64,000 nucleotides of DNA from Branchiostoma floridae (taxonomy: Eukaryota; Chordata; Leptocardii; Amphioxiformes; Branchiostomatidae): positions 181,742 to 245,741 of the forward strand of contig NW_023365704.1 of NCBI RefSeq assembly GCF_000003815.2, in the 5' to 3' direction. Made by a program: the position numbers and the translations under genes. The notes under the pieces are model-generated. The model worked only from the letters and a program-made list of their open reading frames with translations. It was not told where the DNA came from and searched no databases. Below, piece by piece: positions 23,901 through 37,406 of this stretch (position 1 is the first letter of the stretch; every line of letters begins with the position of its first letter).

Positions 23901-24591
23901 AAATTCTACCCAGCCAAAAAAGCATCGTAACCCAACTCATACAGCCTCAAAACTTACGTATTCCTCTACTATCCACCACAGTTTCCGACTCGCTGACGTG
24001 CACAGAAAAATTTCTATGGCTTTTCAAGAACTGCGACGACCTATTTTGTGCCCGGCCTATTTATGTCCACGGGGGTCGCCCATAAATACTGTGTTATGCG
24101 ACCTTAACTCTATTGAATCAGCACTGGAACACCAGTGCGGAAGGCGAGGTTTTCGTAGTGCGCCCTGGTATAATTTTATCCGTGTCGATGTCAGTCACCT
24201 TGTAGTCCTTAACTATAGGAATCCCCATAGGCCTAAAACTGTACTATGCTACCGTAACTGCACAAGAAACTTTGCCCCCCTCCCCATCCGTCCCCTCCCA
24301 CAATTTTTAATATTTCCTGACAGTACATGTGTGTTTAGGTCCAAACATCACCCCTTACCTGACAGCCCGGAATTGAGTCCTGTAATGATTGTAAGCCGTC
24401 TTCAAGAACACGTGCTCGTCCGGATCTATGGGCGTGGGTTTCCTTACGTAGTTAGCCTTGGACGGAGCCCTCGGTACGTGTCTGGGTTTTCTACCGCGGA
24501 AGAACTGCAAAACAACCGGCGCTGCAGCTGGAATTCCCGGTGATTTCACTTGTCCGAGACGGCACAAAACGCCCGGAACTTGAGGAAACAT
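14901..24591 (-). CDS. MRPS26: mitochondrial ribosomal protein S26 (mS26)
   Basis: Minus-strand exons are 24591-24359, 17055-16912, 15532-15409 and 15035-14901, with phases that join exactly to give 211 residues (human is about 205). The N-terminus (MFPQVPG) is followed by RGRKPRHVPRAPSKANYVRKP and PIDPDEHVF, matching the mS26 signature 'GRKPRTDPPAKSK...PP.DPAE'. A long charged helix follows (RKRQEEG..., RENERMHQERLVREQR, EREQADLEM). The C-terminal block HFITLDNVEEAIESALADPK then NYNFAVDREG matches 'NFIT.ENLE.R+E.ALDS.KNYNWA+T+EG'. The protein belongs to the small subunit of the mitochondrial ribosome; the N-terminus probably serves as a matrix-targeting region. The first intron (17056-24358) is 7.3 kb and filled with nested mobile elements; the second contains another MITE. 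The gene converges on the secreted-protein gene. Confidence 0.93.
15889..16377. mobile_element. 489-bp pogo-type MITE, copy 1
   Basis: Ends are CAGTCAAACCTGTCTAAAGC and, inverted, CTAATACAGGTTTGACTG, flanked on both sides by TA. The interior repeats 'AGGTGGCCGCTAT'-type motifs. CAGT ends with a TA target duplication fit the Tc1/mariner-pogo (Tigger) group. A full copy is at 63025-63533 and a 5'-truncated one at 26449-26656. It lies in a MRPS26 intron. Confidence 0.75.
17285..17558. repeat. array of short palindromic hairpins (CAGCACTGG/CCAGTGCTG)
   Basis: About seven units are spaced 30-65 bp apart. The consensus is TTCAGCACTGG, then 3-5 bases, then CCAGTGCTGA. Clear units start at 17285, ~17325, ~17358, ~17426, ~17453, ~17482 and ~17513. 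Each can fold as a 9-10-bp stem with a tiny loop. A further unit occurs at ~24116-24140, beyond the transposon in the same intron, followed by the same GAAGG(T/C)GAGGTTTT sequence as the first unit. Confidence 0.8.
17582..19318. mobile_element. TTAA-flanked foldback element with ~700-bp inverted arms
   Basis: The left arm (17582 to ~18310) and the right arm (~18650 to 19318) are imperfect reverse complements (TTCCAGTTGTGGCGGCCATG ... CATGGCCGCCACAACTGGAA). TTAA lies at both borders (17578-17581 and 19319-19322). There is no coding sequence. The short loop region includes another, near-perfect hairpin (~18300-18412, arms TAGCCTGAGTGTCATCCTA). TTAA duplications are typical of piggyBac and Kolobok elements. 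It is non-autonomous. Confidence 0.8.
18300..18412. repeat. ~110-bp palindrome inside the foldback loop
   Basis: TAGCCTGAGTGTCATCCTAG at the left and its exact complement at the right bracket a second inner pair (ACCCCTC / GAGGGGT). Probably a small MITE inserted in the foldback element. Confidence 0.65.
19323..19798. mobile_element. 476-bp TTAA-flanked unit, left copy
   Basis: Starts GGTAGCAGAACACAG and ends CTGTGTTATGCGACC, an imperfect 15-bp inverted repeat. TTAA is on both sides (19319-19322, 19799-19802). It differs from the right copy at only two positions by eye. Confidence 0.8.
20666..22706 (+). pseudogene. Mutator-like transposase, interrupted by one frameshift
   Basis: Two overlapping frames, 20666 to about 21240 and about 21240 to 22706, read as one protein of about 680 residues with a single frame change near 21200-21260. 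The N-terminus starts MGRPAGSRALKNR and has an NTPWNKA box. A TCKTCGY zinc knuckle precedes the frame change. The second frame has the DDE-type core: D in VEMDVGYNN, CVDC...HEGC, ETDNDSK, then the CMQH (C-x2-H) motif common in Mutator-type transposases, then TNKSEAFHNRAL and GRVHAAGLADS. These blocks match the 'Mutator-like transposase domain' proteins abundant in aquatic invertebrates. There is no stop codon other than the frame change, so the copy was recently active or the shift is a sequencing error. A programmed shift is possible but no slippery site was identified. Confidence 0.75.
22869..23237 (-). CDS. I-PpoI-like His-Me finger endonuclease (zinc-binding loop family)
   Basis: An intact minus-strand frame of 122 codons starts at an ATG at 23235-23237, preceded by a TATATA stretch. 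The frame remains open about 20 codons further upstream but without an ATG. Zinc ligands fit the I-PpoI pattern: C30, C79, C84, H89 (site 1) and C104, C110, H113, C119 (site 2). The SHLCH motif places the catalytic base at H77, and the NNERK motif supplies the metal-binding Asn (98 or 99). Spacing between ligands equals that of the Physarum homing enzyme almost exactly. The family cuts DNA through a beta-beta-alpha-metal fold. It lies tail to tail with the transposase, 162 bp away, inside the same TTAA element. Its role could be target cutting or element homing; that is inference. Confidence 0.75.
   Translation of the reverse strand: MAGYSAWSDAYKASVLQRIRAEVSTDDKGCVLWNGRTDGDGYGRISVQIGPKCRDERLPRVAYFLYNGFIDGRDISHLCHQKKCVAEEHLSLEPHDVNNERKTCLIGGHCQKHGEYRNCVLR
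23628..24103. mobile_element. 476-bp TTAA-flanked unit, right copy
   Basis: Same orientation and length as 19323-19798, with two differences seen (TTTCGCC for TTTCTCC, TTTTCTCAG for TTTTCCCAG). It is flanked by TTAAA on the left and TTAA at 24104-24107. Together the pair looks like terminal direct repeats around the transposase region. Confidence 0.8.
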
Positions 24592-25185
24592 GTTTCTGTG
24601 TAAAATGATACCTACAACAGAAAATGTCTTAGGTAAATATCAATTTTAAACGACCTGATATGGAGTCACGGCGGTTTTTTTTCAAACCATGGGCGCGGCC
24701 ATTTTGATTTTCATATAAGAGGGCAGGAAAACGAAAAAAAAACTTTGATAGAGACTTTAAAAATGATAAAAGAAATAATCATATCACAGTACCGAATCTA
24801 TGAGATCTTTTCATATAATTCTATACTGAAAAATTATAACATGTGTTTTTTCTACTTCGTAAACATTCTATAGAAAGTGTTTTGTCGCCCTCAATCCTAT
24901 GACCTTTTGAGTGATTCCAAAATATGACAAGGTAAGATAAGATTTATACAAGTTGCTAGATTGGACATGACGCATTCAAAACGACATGTAAAGCTAAAAG
25001 AGACATATAAAAGAGTACACAATTATATTTTTGGCGTATAAAACGACACAATAGGTAAATTAGTAATTCTTTGAAAAGTGGAAATATAGAAAACCACCCC
25101 TAGCATATTTCGAACAGTCTATTTTCCAAGATTCGTTTGGCAAGAAGTGAAATCAAAACCACCACTGTCCATATGTCCTGAGGTA
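24592..25185. other. upstream region of MRPS26
   Basis: Immediate 5' flank of MRPS26 on the minus strand; AT-rich, with no clear TATA box. An ATGGGCGCGGCCATTTTG motif at ~24689-24706 is YY1-like (GCCATTTT); it may also be part of a repeat. No other gene was seen. Confidence 0.35.
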
Positions 25186-26969
25186 CTCTCATGTCCCTAA
25201 TAAACGTACCGGGACGTTTATTTTTTTCAGCCTCACAATCCACCCGGTACGTTCTTATTTTGGACGGTACGTTTATTTTTTTTTCCTGAAAATTGGGGCT
25301 TTGCTTAGCCAGGACCCTCAAAGAATTGAAGTTTTGGGGGTTTCTGCCCATATTTCCGAGGTATTTTTGCTCAAAATTCCCTATTTTTCGGGCGAAACGG
25401 CGCGGATTTCCATGAGCGTGTACGCGTACGCGGTACTCTTTCGGTCGATCTCGCTATGACGCTATGAAGTAAATGTTGTTTTTGGGGGAAAATAAAACAC
25501 CACACTGACGTTTTGAAATACAATTTTTACATAAATAACTTTTAGTTTTAATTTAGTAGTAGTTTAAAGTCTCTGTTTACATCGTAAACCAGCACCTTGC
25601 ACGAGGAATTTCCGGTCTTGTGGTTCCATGCGCTTTCGGCAGCGAGGCGGAAGAGTGATTCGTTCACATAATAAATGCTGGACGTAAAAATAACAACTAT
25701 AACTTCGTTTCCCTTGTGATATGAGTTTTGACGCCGCAAATTCTCCCAAACGACAGGAATTCGTCGGTAAAAACAGCAAGTTCATAATCACAACTTCCTT
25801 TGTAGATGCATGTGCCATTATGCCGAGGTGGTCACGTCGAAATAAAACTTTCTCTACGTAGGCTTATTTCTTTGACAAAAATCAACCTTAGTCTAGTTCT
25901 CACATAACTAACTTTCATTTAATAGATTTTAATCATTTTTATACCGTAATCACTGTATTTTATGCTACACATCAGAAATCTTGTTGCGATATTTTACCTT
26001 GGTAAAAGTGGAGTCGTCCACTGACCCCTAGTGACCTTGTTTATGCTGCTGCGACGCCATGTTGGAGAATAACGCAAAGACGGAGATTTCCATTTTTGGC
26101 CCGCGGAATACGAAAATTGGGACAGCTTACATGCATTTCAAGAACCTAAAACATCAGATACATGAACGGACGGTCTATTTGTAAAATCTGCCCATGTAGC
26201 CTTCCAGTCTGCACAGAAATGACGATGTAGAGAAGGGTAGAAGTGCAAAGAGTCTGAGATGAGAAAAAAACGCCACGTGAATTCAACAACACTTCGCATA
26301 AAATCACATAATTTTGTATAATGTTTCCTTTCTTCAAATTATGTTTCCTTCATAAAGACTCCAAGTTGAACCGACATTTTGCTGATGTAGTACAGAAAAA
26401 AGAAAAGTGATTCCCTCGTGGATAATTTACTATTTAGCGCAGCGTAATGCGGCCGGCCACGCGACCGTGACGGCAGTGTTGGCATAGCGGCCGGACTGAA
26501 AATCGTCTGGCCGCGACCACATTCGACAGGTGACCGCTATAGACTATTTCTTAATGCTTAGGTCAACGGGAAAAATCCAAGGGACCGACGAAAACTAACC
26601 GCATGGCCAGTTACGTGGCCCCTATACTCAGGTGACCCCTAAGGCAGGTTTCACTGCGAATTTTAACTTACCTTTTATTTAAAAATTGAGAAAACAATGT
26701 TCATGATTCAAACAAGATATCTATAGTTCTTCAGCTCATCATTTATAGAACTAACTGATGTGGTTCTTAGGCATAAATGAATAAAAAGACCTACCTGCTT
26801 ATCATCTCCTTTTCTTTGGACAGAAGTAGCATGGTCACAGTTAAATACATGTCAATTTGGTAATTTTCCGGGGGGTATGTTTATTCCGGGGGGTACGTTT
26901 ATTAGATATTGATGATTTGTCCGGGGGGTATGTTTATTCCGGAGGGTATGTTTATTAGGGACATGAGAG
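25186..26969. mobile_element. DNA element with subterminal GTACGTTTATT repeats
   Basis: The left end ACTCTCATGTCCCTAATAAAC and the right end, inverted, match over about 26 bases, with TA on each side (25184-25185, 26970-26971). Both ends carry repeated CCGGGGGGTA(T/C)GTTTATT units: four at the right end and three degenerate ones at the left. No transposase was recognised inside, and short minus-strand frames at 25548-25818 have no clear motif. A truncated pogo-type MITE is nested near the right end. Confidence 0.6.
26449..26656. mobile_element. pogo-type MITE, truncated copy
   Basis: Matches the right part of 15889-16377 and 63025-63533 (ACAGGTGACCGCTATAGACT, GGGAAAAATCCAAGGGACC) and ends GGCAGGTTTCACTG. 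The left end is missing. Confidence 0.65.
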
Positions 26970-27163
26970 TATGATGTTTTGTGTCCAAATTTCTGTATTA
27001 AAGCCATTTCGATATTCCCTGTATAGCAATTTCATAGGATGATTTGTGAGACCGTAAGAAAGGGTGGGCGTACCGTGGAGGTCCTGCCAAATTTTTCCTG
27101 CACTATTCAATTCTATTGACAGGATATATGTTTGAGTTGATGAGATTATTATGTACTATATAA

Positions 27164-28088
27164 TGTGCTATTGACAGGATGCAGATGTCAATAATATTTT
27201 TCTTACTTGCACTGTTGACAGGATATTTCTGTCAAGAATATTTTGTACCATTGACAGGACAATAATAATTTTCTTTGCACTATTGACAGGATGCAGATGT
27301 CAATAATATTTCTAATTTCTTGCACTATTGGCGGGATATTCCGGTCAAGAATATTTTGTACCATTGACAGGACAATAATAATTTTCTTTGCACTATTGAC
27401 AGGATGCAGATGTCAATAATATTTTAAATTTCTTGTACTATTGACAGGATATTCCTGTCAAGAATATTTTGTACCATTGACAGGACAATAATAATTTTCT
27501 TTGCACTATTGACAGGATGCAGATGTCAATGATATTTTAAATTTCTTGTACTATTGACAGGATATTCCTGTCAAGAATATTTTGTACCATTGACAGGACA
27601 ATAATAATTTTATTTGCACTATTGACAGGATGCAGATGTCAATGATATTTTAAATTTCTTGTACTATTGACAGGATATTCCTGTCAAGAATATTTTGTAC
27701 CATTGACAGGACAATAATAATTTTCTTTGCACTATTGACAGGATGCAGATGTCAATAATATTTTAAATTTCTTGTACTATTGACAGGATATTCCTGTCAA
27801 GAATATTTTGTACCATTGACAGGATGATAATAATTTTCTTTGCACTATTGACAGGATGCAGATGTCAATGATATTTTTCTTGCTTTCACTATTGACAGGA
27901 TATTCTTGTCAAGAATATTTTGTACTATTCACAGGATAATGATAATTTTCTTTGCACTATTGACAGGATGCAGATGTCAATAATATTTTTAATTTCTTGC
28001 ACTATTGACAGGATATTCCTGTCAGGAATATTTTCTACTATTGACAGGATGTTCCTGTCAATGATAATTTTTTTTGTACTATTGAAAG
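27164..28088. repeat. 113-bp satellite, about eight copies
   Basis: Unit starts (GCACTATTGACAGG) are at 27164, 27277, 27390, 27503, 27616, 27729, 27842 and 27953, so the period is 111-113. Each unit is a trimer of ~37-bp subunits, all containing ATTGACAGGA. One subunit holds the palindrome GACAGGATATTCCTGTC and another TATTGACAGG...TGTCAATA. The central copies are almost identical and the outer ones are diverged, as expected for unequal exchange. Confidence 0.92.
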
Positions 28089-31375
<3,287 letters not shown>

Positions 31376-32925
31376 AGGACGTTTACAAGTTACGGTCAAG
31401 GTTGAAGAGGTTTACAAATTTTACAAGGCTTAATTCACCTTGAGTATTCACCTTGAGAGACAGCCAGTAGGTACCCGTTAGAGTAATGAGGCTGTACATA
31501 GTTAAAAGCTCTATTTATATTAATATTATGGTAGAACTGACTCACTGGGACATGCGGCTTTCTGACATCACTAAATACTATCAGTCACATATTTGTCAGC
31601 ACAGCATAGTTTCAAATGGTGGGAGAGCACAGAACTATGACAGATTTATGTAAAACAAGCAAGAACTTGACTTTGGAGTATATTTAACATAGTATGATAT
31701 AGTAGGCTTCTCAAACTCTCCTAGAAAGTTAAACATTATGTTGTGGCAGTTTTTTTATTAAAGTGATTGACAACAGGTCAGTTTACTTTGCTGGAAAGTC
31801 AATTCCATATCACCGCAGGATTTTCAGAGAATACTCAGTGCATTTACCTACATATGCTCATTTTGCAACCGCTTTGTACATTCTACGATCTACAGTATTG
31901 TCATGAAAATCTTTTTTGGGGTAACAGTGTACAGAATACTTTTCTGAGCCAGGTTGCACAGTCTGCAACCTGGGGCAAAAACTAGGTTGCACAACTTAAT
32001 ATCAAGTTGCACCACCTACAATTCACTAATTTCTGAAAAAAAAGGTACAATACATACATTTTTGGTTGATTATGAAACGGAGCTGCCTCAGTCCATTTAT
32101 TTCTTCCAAGTAAATTGACGACAAAATCAAATTCTGAAGCTCAAAATCTTCAAATGTAAGTTGCACCCTGTGCAACCTGAGTTTAGAAGTAAGTTGCACC
32201 AAGCAAAAAGTGGTTGCAGTGTGCAAGTGGGTATTTTGCATGCTGTTGCTGGGTAAACTGATGAAAATTGGTAAGCTTGCTGGTGATAACCATGTACTAG
32301 TATTATGATTGTATCAAAATGGCATAAGTATCCTTATATACTTTGATGATTCAAGAACTTAAACTTGTCACGAACTTGTTACAATTGTTACGTTGATTAC
32401 ATGCAGGGTATTATAAAAAAAAGAAATTCACAAAAAAAAAAAGATACAAATGTAAGCTATCAAATATGTTCGAAAAGAGACATTACAACCTGTGAAAAAT
32501 ATCAGAAATACAGTCACAGGTGTACATTCTTGTAGTTCTGGTATTTCGTAACACTTCTTTGGTGCATGCACTTGTCATTGTAGCCCATAGGGGGATATAC
32601 AATATTGTATTTAATGTGTCAGTGTGTTTGTGGTCAGCATAACTTCAGAACCTGTGGATGGATTGTGAATTTATCTATTAGTTAATTTGAATAACAAGTA
32701 ATATCAAGGTCCTCCCTTTGATCCAAGAGTGGCACCCATCTCCCATTCAATGACCCTTGGGCCACACAAGTTTTATTTGCGCCATCACGACAACAAGGAG
32801 TAGTCCGCTGATAGTGGTGTGTGTTCAAGTACTACATTATTGTGTAGTCCTCTAAACTACTAAATTTCCCAAATGCTGAGTGATAAGCAGAGAAAGGAGT
32901 ACTTTGGTGATTTACGATTTTTCTA
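31376..32925. other. 3' flank of the TRIM gene, with a GTTGCAC-rich block
   Basis: No gene was seen. ATTAAA at ~31757 is a candidate poly(A) signal. Between 31940 and 32245 the motif GGTTGCAC/AAGTTGCACC recurs about eight times in both orientations (CAGGTTGCACAGTCTGCAACCTG is one short palindrome of it), probably part of a foldback repeat. Confidence 0.4.
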
Positions 32926-33145
32926 CTCTCCAAGCACAGGTTTGGCTCCTTCTGTTAGTTGGTTGTTGTTGTTTTTAAACGTTTTGTTTTATGCATTTTT
33001 ATCGGGTCTCCTATTTTGTGCTGTTTTCTTTTGTTTTTGGCTGGAAGACATTTTAGAAAAAAATTTTAAAAAAGCACAAAATAGAAAGCCCGATAAAAAC
33101 TCATAGCTTAAAACACAGCCGTAGCCGAAACTCTGTTTGAAGAAT
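32926..33145. mobile_element. CTCTCCAAGCAGAGG family, diverged copy
   Basis: Left end CTCTCCAAGCACAGGTTTGGC; the right end near CCGAAACTCTGTTTGAAGAA is a decayed inverse. The inner arms pair well (TTTTTATCGGGTCTCCTATTTT against AAATAGAAAGCCCGATAAAAA). Confidence 0.6.
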
Positions 33146-33762
33146 ATAATCTTCAACATATAGGAAAAGGTTGTCTATTTTTGTTTCTTTTACTTAATGA
33201 TCTCCACGTAAACAAGACCTGATTTCAAGGTGGGACCCGAAAGCCACTCAACTTCTCAAGGTTTCGGGTTACATTGTATACTGTAACGGCATCTCTTCTG
33301 CCAAGGTCAGAAACATCATGATGGAGACCAGCTCAATTGCTCACTATGAGCGAAAACTAACTGACCCACTAGGCGAAGCAGGGGTTACATAGGCTATTAG
33401 GGAAATTCCCTACTCCTGGGCTATGCGGGCGAGAAAGAGAGTTTTACCGCAACTACTCCCTTTTTGTCGCATGCAACTCCGAGCCAATGAAAGAACTGGG
33501 CGGGCGGGCAGCACCTTAGCACCGTAGAGACATCTGGAAGCTCACGATGGTATATTTACCACCATCATGCATATCCCACAGGGCTACCATGGTCATGTAT
33601 ACAGAGGTTGTCCCAGAATACCTCCTAGTCACAGTACGAACATGCCCTGTTCACGCAATCACACACAAAGGCGGGCGTGTTCGGTCAATTGCGCAACTGT
33701 GTCACTGTACACAAGTGTATCATGTTCCACTATACCTAACATACAACTGTGTGTCAGAAGTA

Positions 33763-33921
33763 CTCTCCAAGCAGAGGTTTGACTCAGTCTGTTTTTTGAC
33801 GTTTTTAGTCGTTTTTATCCGGCTTTTATTTTTTTACATGGCCGTGAGACATAAACGTTATAAAAACGACTCAAACAACGTAAAAATAAATCCAGCTGGA
33901 GTCTAACCTCTGCTTGGAGAC
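33763..33921. mobile_element. CTCTCCAAGCAGAGG family, clear copy
   Basis: Left CTCTCCAAGCAGAGGTTTGAC and right CTAACCTCTGCTTGGAGAC are inverse. The inner arms share TAGTCGTTTTTAT / ATAAAAACGACT. Length is 159 bp and it is non-coding. Confidence 0.7.
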
Positions 33922-36629
33922 TATGCCCGAAGTACAAATTACTAGTTTCATATAAAGAACTAGTACTATATATAGTTATTGTACTTAGATTATTTAGAAC
34001 TTCCCAGAATTCCTTATCATCCTGACCTGTTCTTAGCTTGTAAGACCAGGAACGTACATTTAAAGTCTTCTCCGTTCATTCATTAGAATCAATTTTAAAT
34101 GTCTTAGTTGTGTCACTTTCAATACTAATAATTCTGAAGTAATATCAAAGACAATAGTGTGTAATACAAATATTATTGAACAACGGATTAATAAGTCCAC
34201 GTAACGTTAGTTTTTATCGTCCAAATCTAACGTTATTTGCATTATATTTAGGTGACCTGGTGACCTGGCTAAGGTTCATAATAATACCCCCCTCCCCCCT
34301 CCCAAACTGTCTTGTGCATGTGAAGAAGACAAGGGCGAGGACTTCGTTCATAACTTAGATCTCAAAAGCCGTATTATATCAAAGATCATATACTGTTTCT
34401 GCACGGGGCGGTACGTTTTAGAAAGTACCGGATATGCAATACAAACAAATATACATATCGTTTCACCTCTCGGCCTTTTCTTTGCTTGCACTGCATCATG
34501 TATTTGTATAAACGTTGATTTATAGGTGGTGTCGGTAACTTGAGTAGGTGCTGCACGTTGAAAAAGGATATACCCCCATGACTCCCATGTTTTACCCCGC
34601 AGAGCTCACACGGACCGCACACACGTGAATCCGCCCCGTCCCACGCGCACGTGTCCCCGCAACGTCACACCAGTAACGCCACCTGATTGGCCGAGGCTAA
34701 TTCGATCACGCAGACGAAAAGGGCTCGCCGAAGGCGGGAACCAATCAAACGCATGTACAGGACACCGGCCCACATGGCTACCACGATACGACCCTCGACG
34801 ATACTGTAAAATGACCGTGATTTGGGCAACTTTATTCTATTTGAGGGGTTTTTCAGTTTTTAGAAATTAAAAAACCTTTACAGTTTAGAGAAACAGTCAA
34901 AAAACTTTATAGCAACTTTTCTAATAAAGTAATAAAGATTCTTATTTCTAACGAAAAAATCAATTTTATAATAACTATATGCTTTTTGTCTCAAAACATG
35001 TGACATAGAAAACCCTTTTTCTGTCCTAAGTGGACTTTACCGTTTCTGGCACATCTTATGAGAACGAATCTTGGCATAGCATACCATCCTCGGAACAGGT
35101 CCAAGAACGCACGTGTGTGTGAGAGCGAACTACATATCCGCCACAGTTTTAATCTATTTATAGGTAAGTGGAATGTTTGTTCATTTGTTTGTTTTTCCCT
35201 CATGTTTATACCTAGATTACAATATAATTATCAGGCGCCCGATGTCTTAAAATTTCATGATCTTTCATTGACCGAAATTTCGGAATATTTTGGTGACACA
35301 TAAACTTTGAAAATATAGATGATGGTATTCACAAGAGAGATGTTTTGCATGTGTTGTGTGTACGTTAGGTCCGATCTTGTGCGCAGTCGTGCGATTGACG
35401 TACGATATATTTTTGTCCTGCAATTGTAATCTTCAGTGACACAAACACACGTACCTTACAGTCTACCAGACTATACTATACCGTAAAGTGGGAAATGTTC
35501 ACTTGTTTTAAATTTCGCAGTGGGTAGAAAATTGAGTGTATACTCTCGGTTATTTTTGCGTGGTTGATACTGCTAAATGCAGAGTTTTACTGTAAATGGC
35601 TTTTATTTCGAGATGAAGCCGTTACCGTGAAAACCTCGAATATAACGTTAAAACAATCACGAATATTTTTCCATTTACAGTAAGACTACTGTCACAAAGT
35701 AGCGCTGAAATGGGCGATTTGTTGCCGTAAACATATACAAAACGGAATGACAGTTGACGTTACATCAAGGAAATTGGCTATGTATTCATACATTTTTTTT
35801 CAGTTGTATTTTCCTCTCTCTCTTTTTTTCTTCTTTTAATCCTATAATTTACCCATTGTGTGTGGTACAATGACCCAACGTATCATGTTGAACACTAGCG
35901 ACATTATACAAAGAACGCAGTTCATGATTTTGTGTTAACGTTATATCTAAATATTTTCCCTGTTTTTTGTTTTGTTTTTTGCTGGTAGGAGTTCGCTTCT
36001 CTTGTTGTTGTTGTTTTAGCAATATTGTAGTTTACTTTGTATGGCTATTTATAGCTTAGCTAAAAGCCGTTAGAAAAATGCATACCTAACCGAAGACTTG
36101 ATGAAGCTTTATACTCTCGTTCGATGTTGACACAAACATATAACGTTATATGTATGTAGCTCAATTCGAATTTTCGGTCTTTTGCTTTTGCATGCGGTCA
36201 TGTATACTAGCATGTGAATAAGACAAGGACGGGGATTTATGGTGGGAAAAACGAGAGAAATAACTACACAAGTGGGATTCGGTTGCCTGGTCCGTAGAAA
36301 ATTTACTGTGATTGTTGAAACTTTAGCGTAATCACTAGGGGTGGCAAAAGACATCTCAGCATAAAAGTCTGCGAACATAAAAATCACCCTACCATGCGCC
36401 CAACGAAGATACGAACGTTAGCACCCTCTTCGTTAGTTAGCCCCATATATATCTAAACCAAAAGTTTCTAAACGTCATCCTGGGAGGCCTTCTTTTGAAA
36501 GCTATCGTCTGTTATTGGTTGCAAGGTCATATGATGCAAGGTAATATGACACACTGTGTCCTTCAATAAGGACGAACGCTGACGATGGAATATAAGAAGG
36601 AGGCCGTTGTTACTTGGGTGGGCAGTAAA
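33922..36629. other. intergenic DNA, no supported gene
   Basis: A GC-richer patch at 34610-34800 has CCAAT-type motifs in both orientations (CTGATTGGCCG, GGAACCAATCAAACG) and resembles an invertebrate promoter, but no exon could be attached to it. A degenerate element with ACTGTAAATGG / CCATTTACAGT ends lies at ~35588-35686. The rest is AT-rich. Confidence 0.35.
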
Positions 36630-36890
36630 GCTAGTTCACCTTTATCCGAGGGGGTATCCTATATCCATTGTTTTAAAAAACAGGGTATTTATTTAGGGAT
36701 ATCAAATCAGCGGAAGCGGTTTCAAACAACGGTACTTTGAAAACATTGCAGTATCAAATTATCATCAGGCTTTCGACTTGATATCCCTAAATACATTTAT
36801 TCAATTCAATTATTTATTTATTTGTTCAGCTGCACATTTTATTTAGACAACGGATATAGGTTACCTCCCAGATAAAGGTGAACCAGCGTT
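36630..36890. mobile_element. MITE family A, copy 2
   Basis: Left GCTAGTTCACCTTTATCCG ... TTTAGGGATATCAA and right TTGATATCCCTAAATA ... GGATATAGGTTACC ... GGTGAACCAGCGTT are inverse and match the ends of copy 1 at 3224-3646. There is no nested insertion here. Confidence 0.7.
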
Positions 36891-37274
36891 AAGGTGGGGA
36901 TGCATTTCGCCTTGACTCTTTTGGTCAGTCGGATTGTCTTAGGAACTCTTAATGAAAATATGCCGACAAACCATTCGAATTGGAAGACCTAGCTACGCAA
37001 CGACAAATGCTATTTATTTGTTTACAAAGTTCGAACTTAGGACGCCAGCATTTGAAGATAAGTTGTTGCTATGCAAGTAACACTATTCGAAGTCAATGCA
37101 TATAGCATGTGCATTAGCATGCATATATATAGTGTACCATTGCAGCTATATGCCGGAAAAGTATATGTCAAACCCTGGTTTATTATACATGTTTAAGCAT
37201 GTATTACACAAACTCTCGCAGCCAGGGACTCGCAATAGGGGGTCAGTTTGAGAAGCCACTAGTAGCGCATGCTA

Positions 37275-37406
37275 TTCTCCAAGAAAAGGTTAGGTTTTGG
37301 CTTGTTTTGAGAATTTTTTTAGATGGCCATATCTATGTAATTTTGTCAGGTTTCCCTGAATTTTTTGTCCGCCGATCAGAGTTAGAGCCTAACCTCAGCT
37401 TGGACG
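37275..37406. mobile_element. CTCTCCAAGCAGAGG family, diverged copy
   Basis: Left TTCTCCAAGAAAAGGTTAGG and right CCTAACCTCAGCTTGGACG are imperfect inverse ends. Length is about 130 bp and it is non-coding. Confidence 0.6.

Larger units (their letters stand above)
19323..24253. mobile_element. putative TTAA-type (Kolobok-like) DNA transposon encoding transposase and His-Me nuclease
   Basis: The left terminus GGTAGCAGAACACAG (19323-19369) and the right terminus, inverted (24207-24253), match at 40 of 47 positions. The left flank is TTAA (19319-19322) and the right flank is GTAA. Between them lie a Mutator-like transposase (+, 20666-22706), a His-Me finger nuclease (-, 22869-23237), and two nearly identical 476-bp direct repeats (19323-19798, 23628-24103). 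An alternative reading is a composite of two separate TTAA MITEs that happen to bracket the genes. The TTAA target fits the Kolobok superfamily; the boundaries are my inference. The element sits in the first intron of MRPS26, in antisense context. Confidence 0.6.

Noticed and set aside
27164-28088. Protein-coding frame across the satellite
   Set aside because: Frames arise from the 113-bp repeat and contain no start, splice or domain signals.
34600-34870. Promoter and first exon of an unseen gene
   Set aside because: CCAAT-type motifs and GC content are suggestive, but no splice-linked coding exon could be found.
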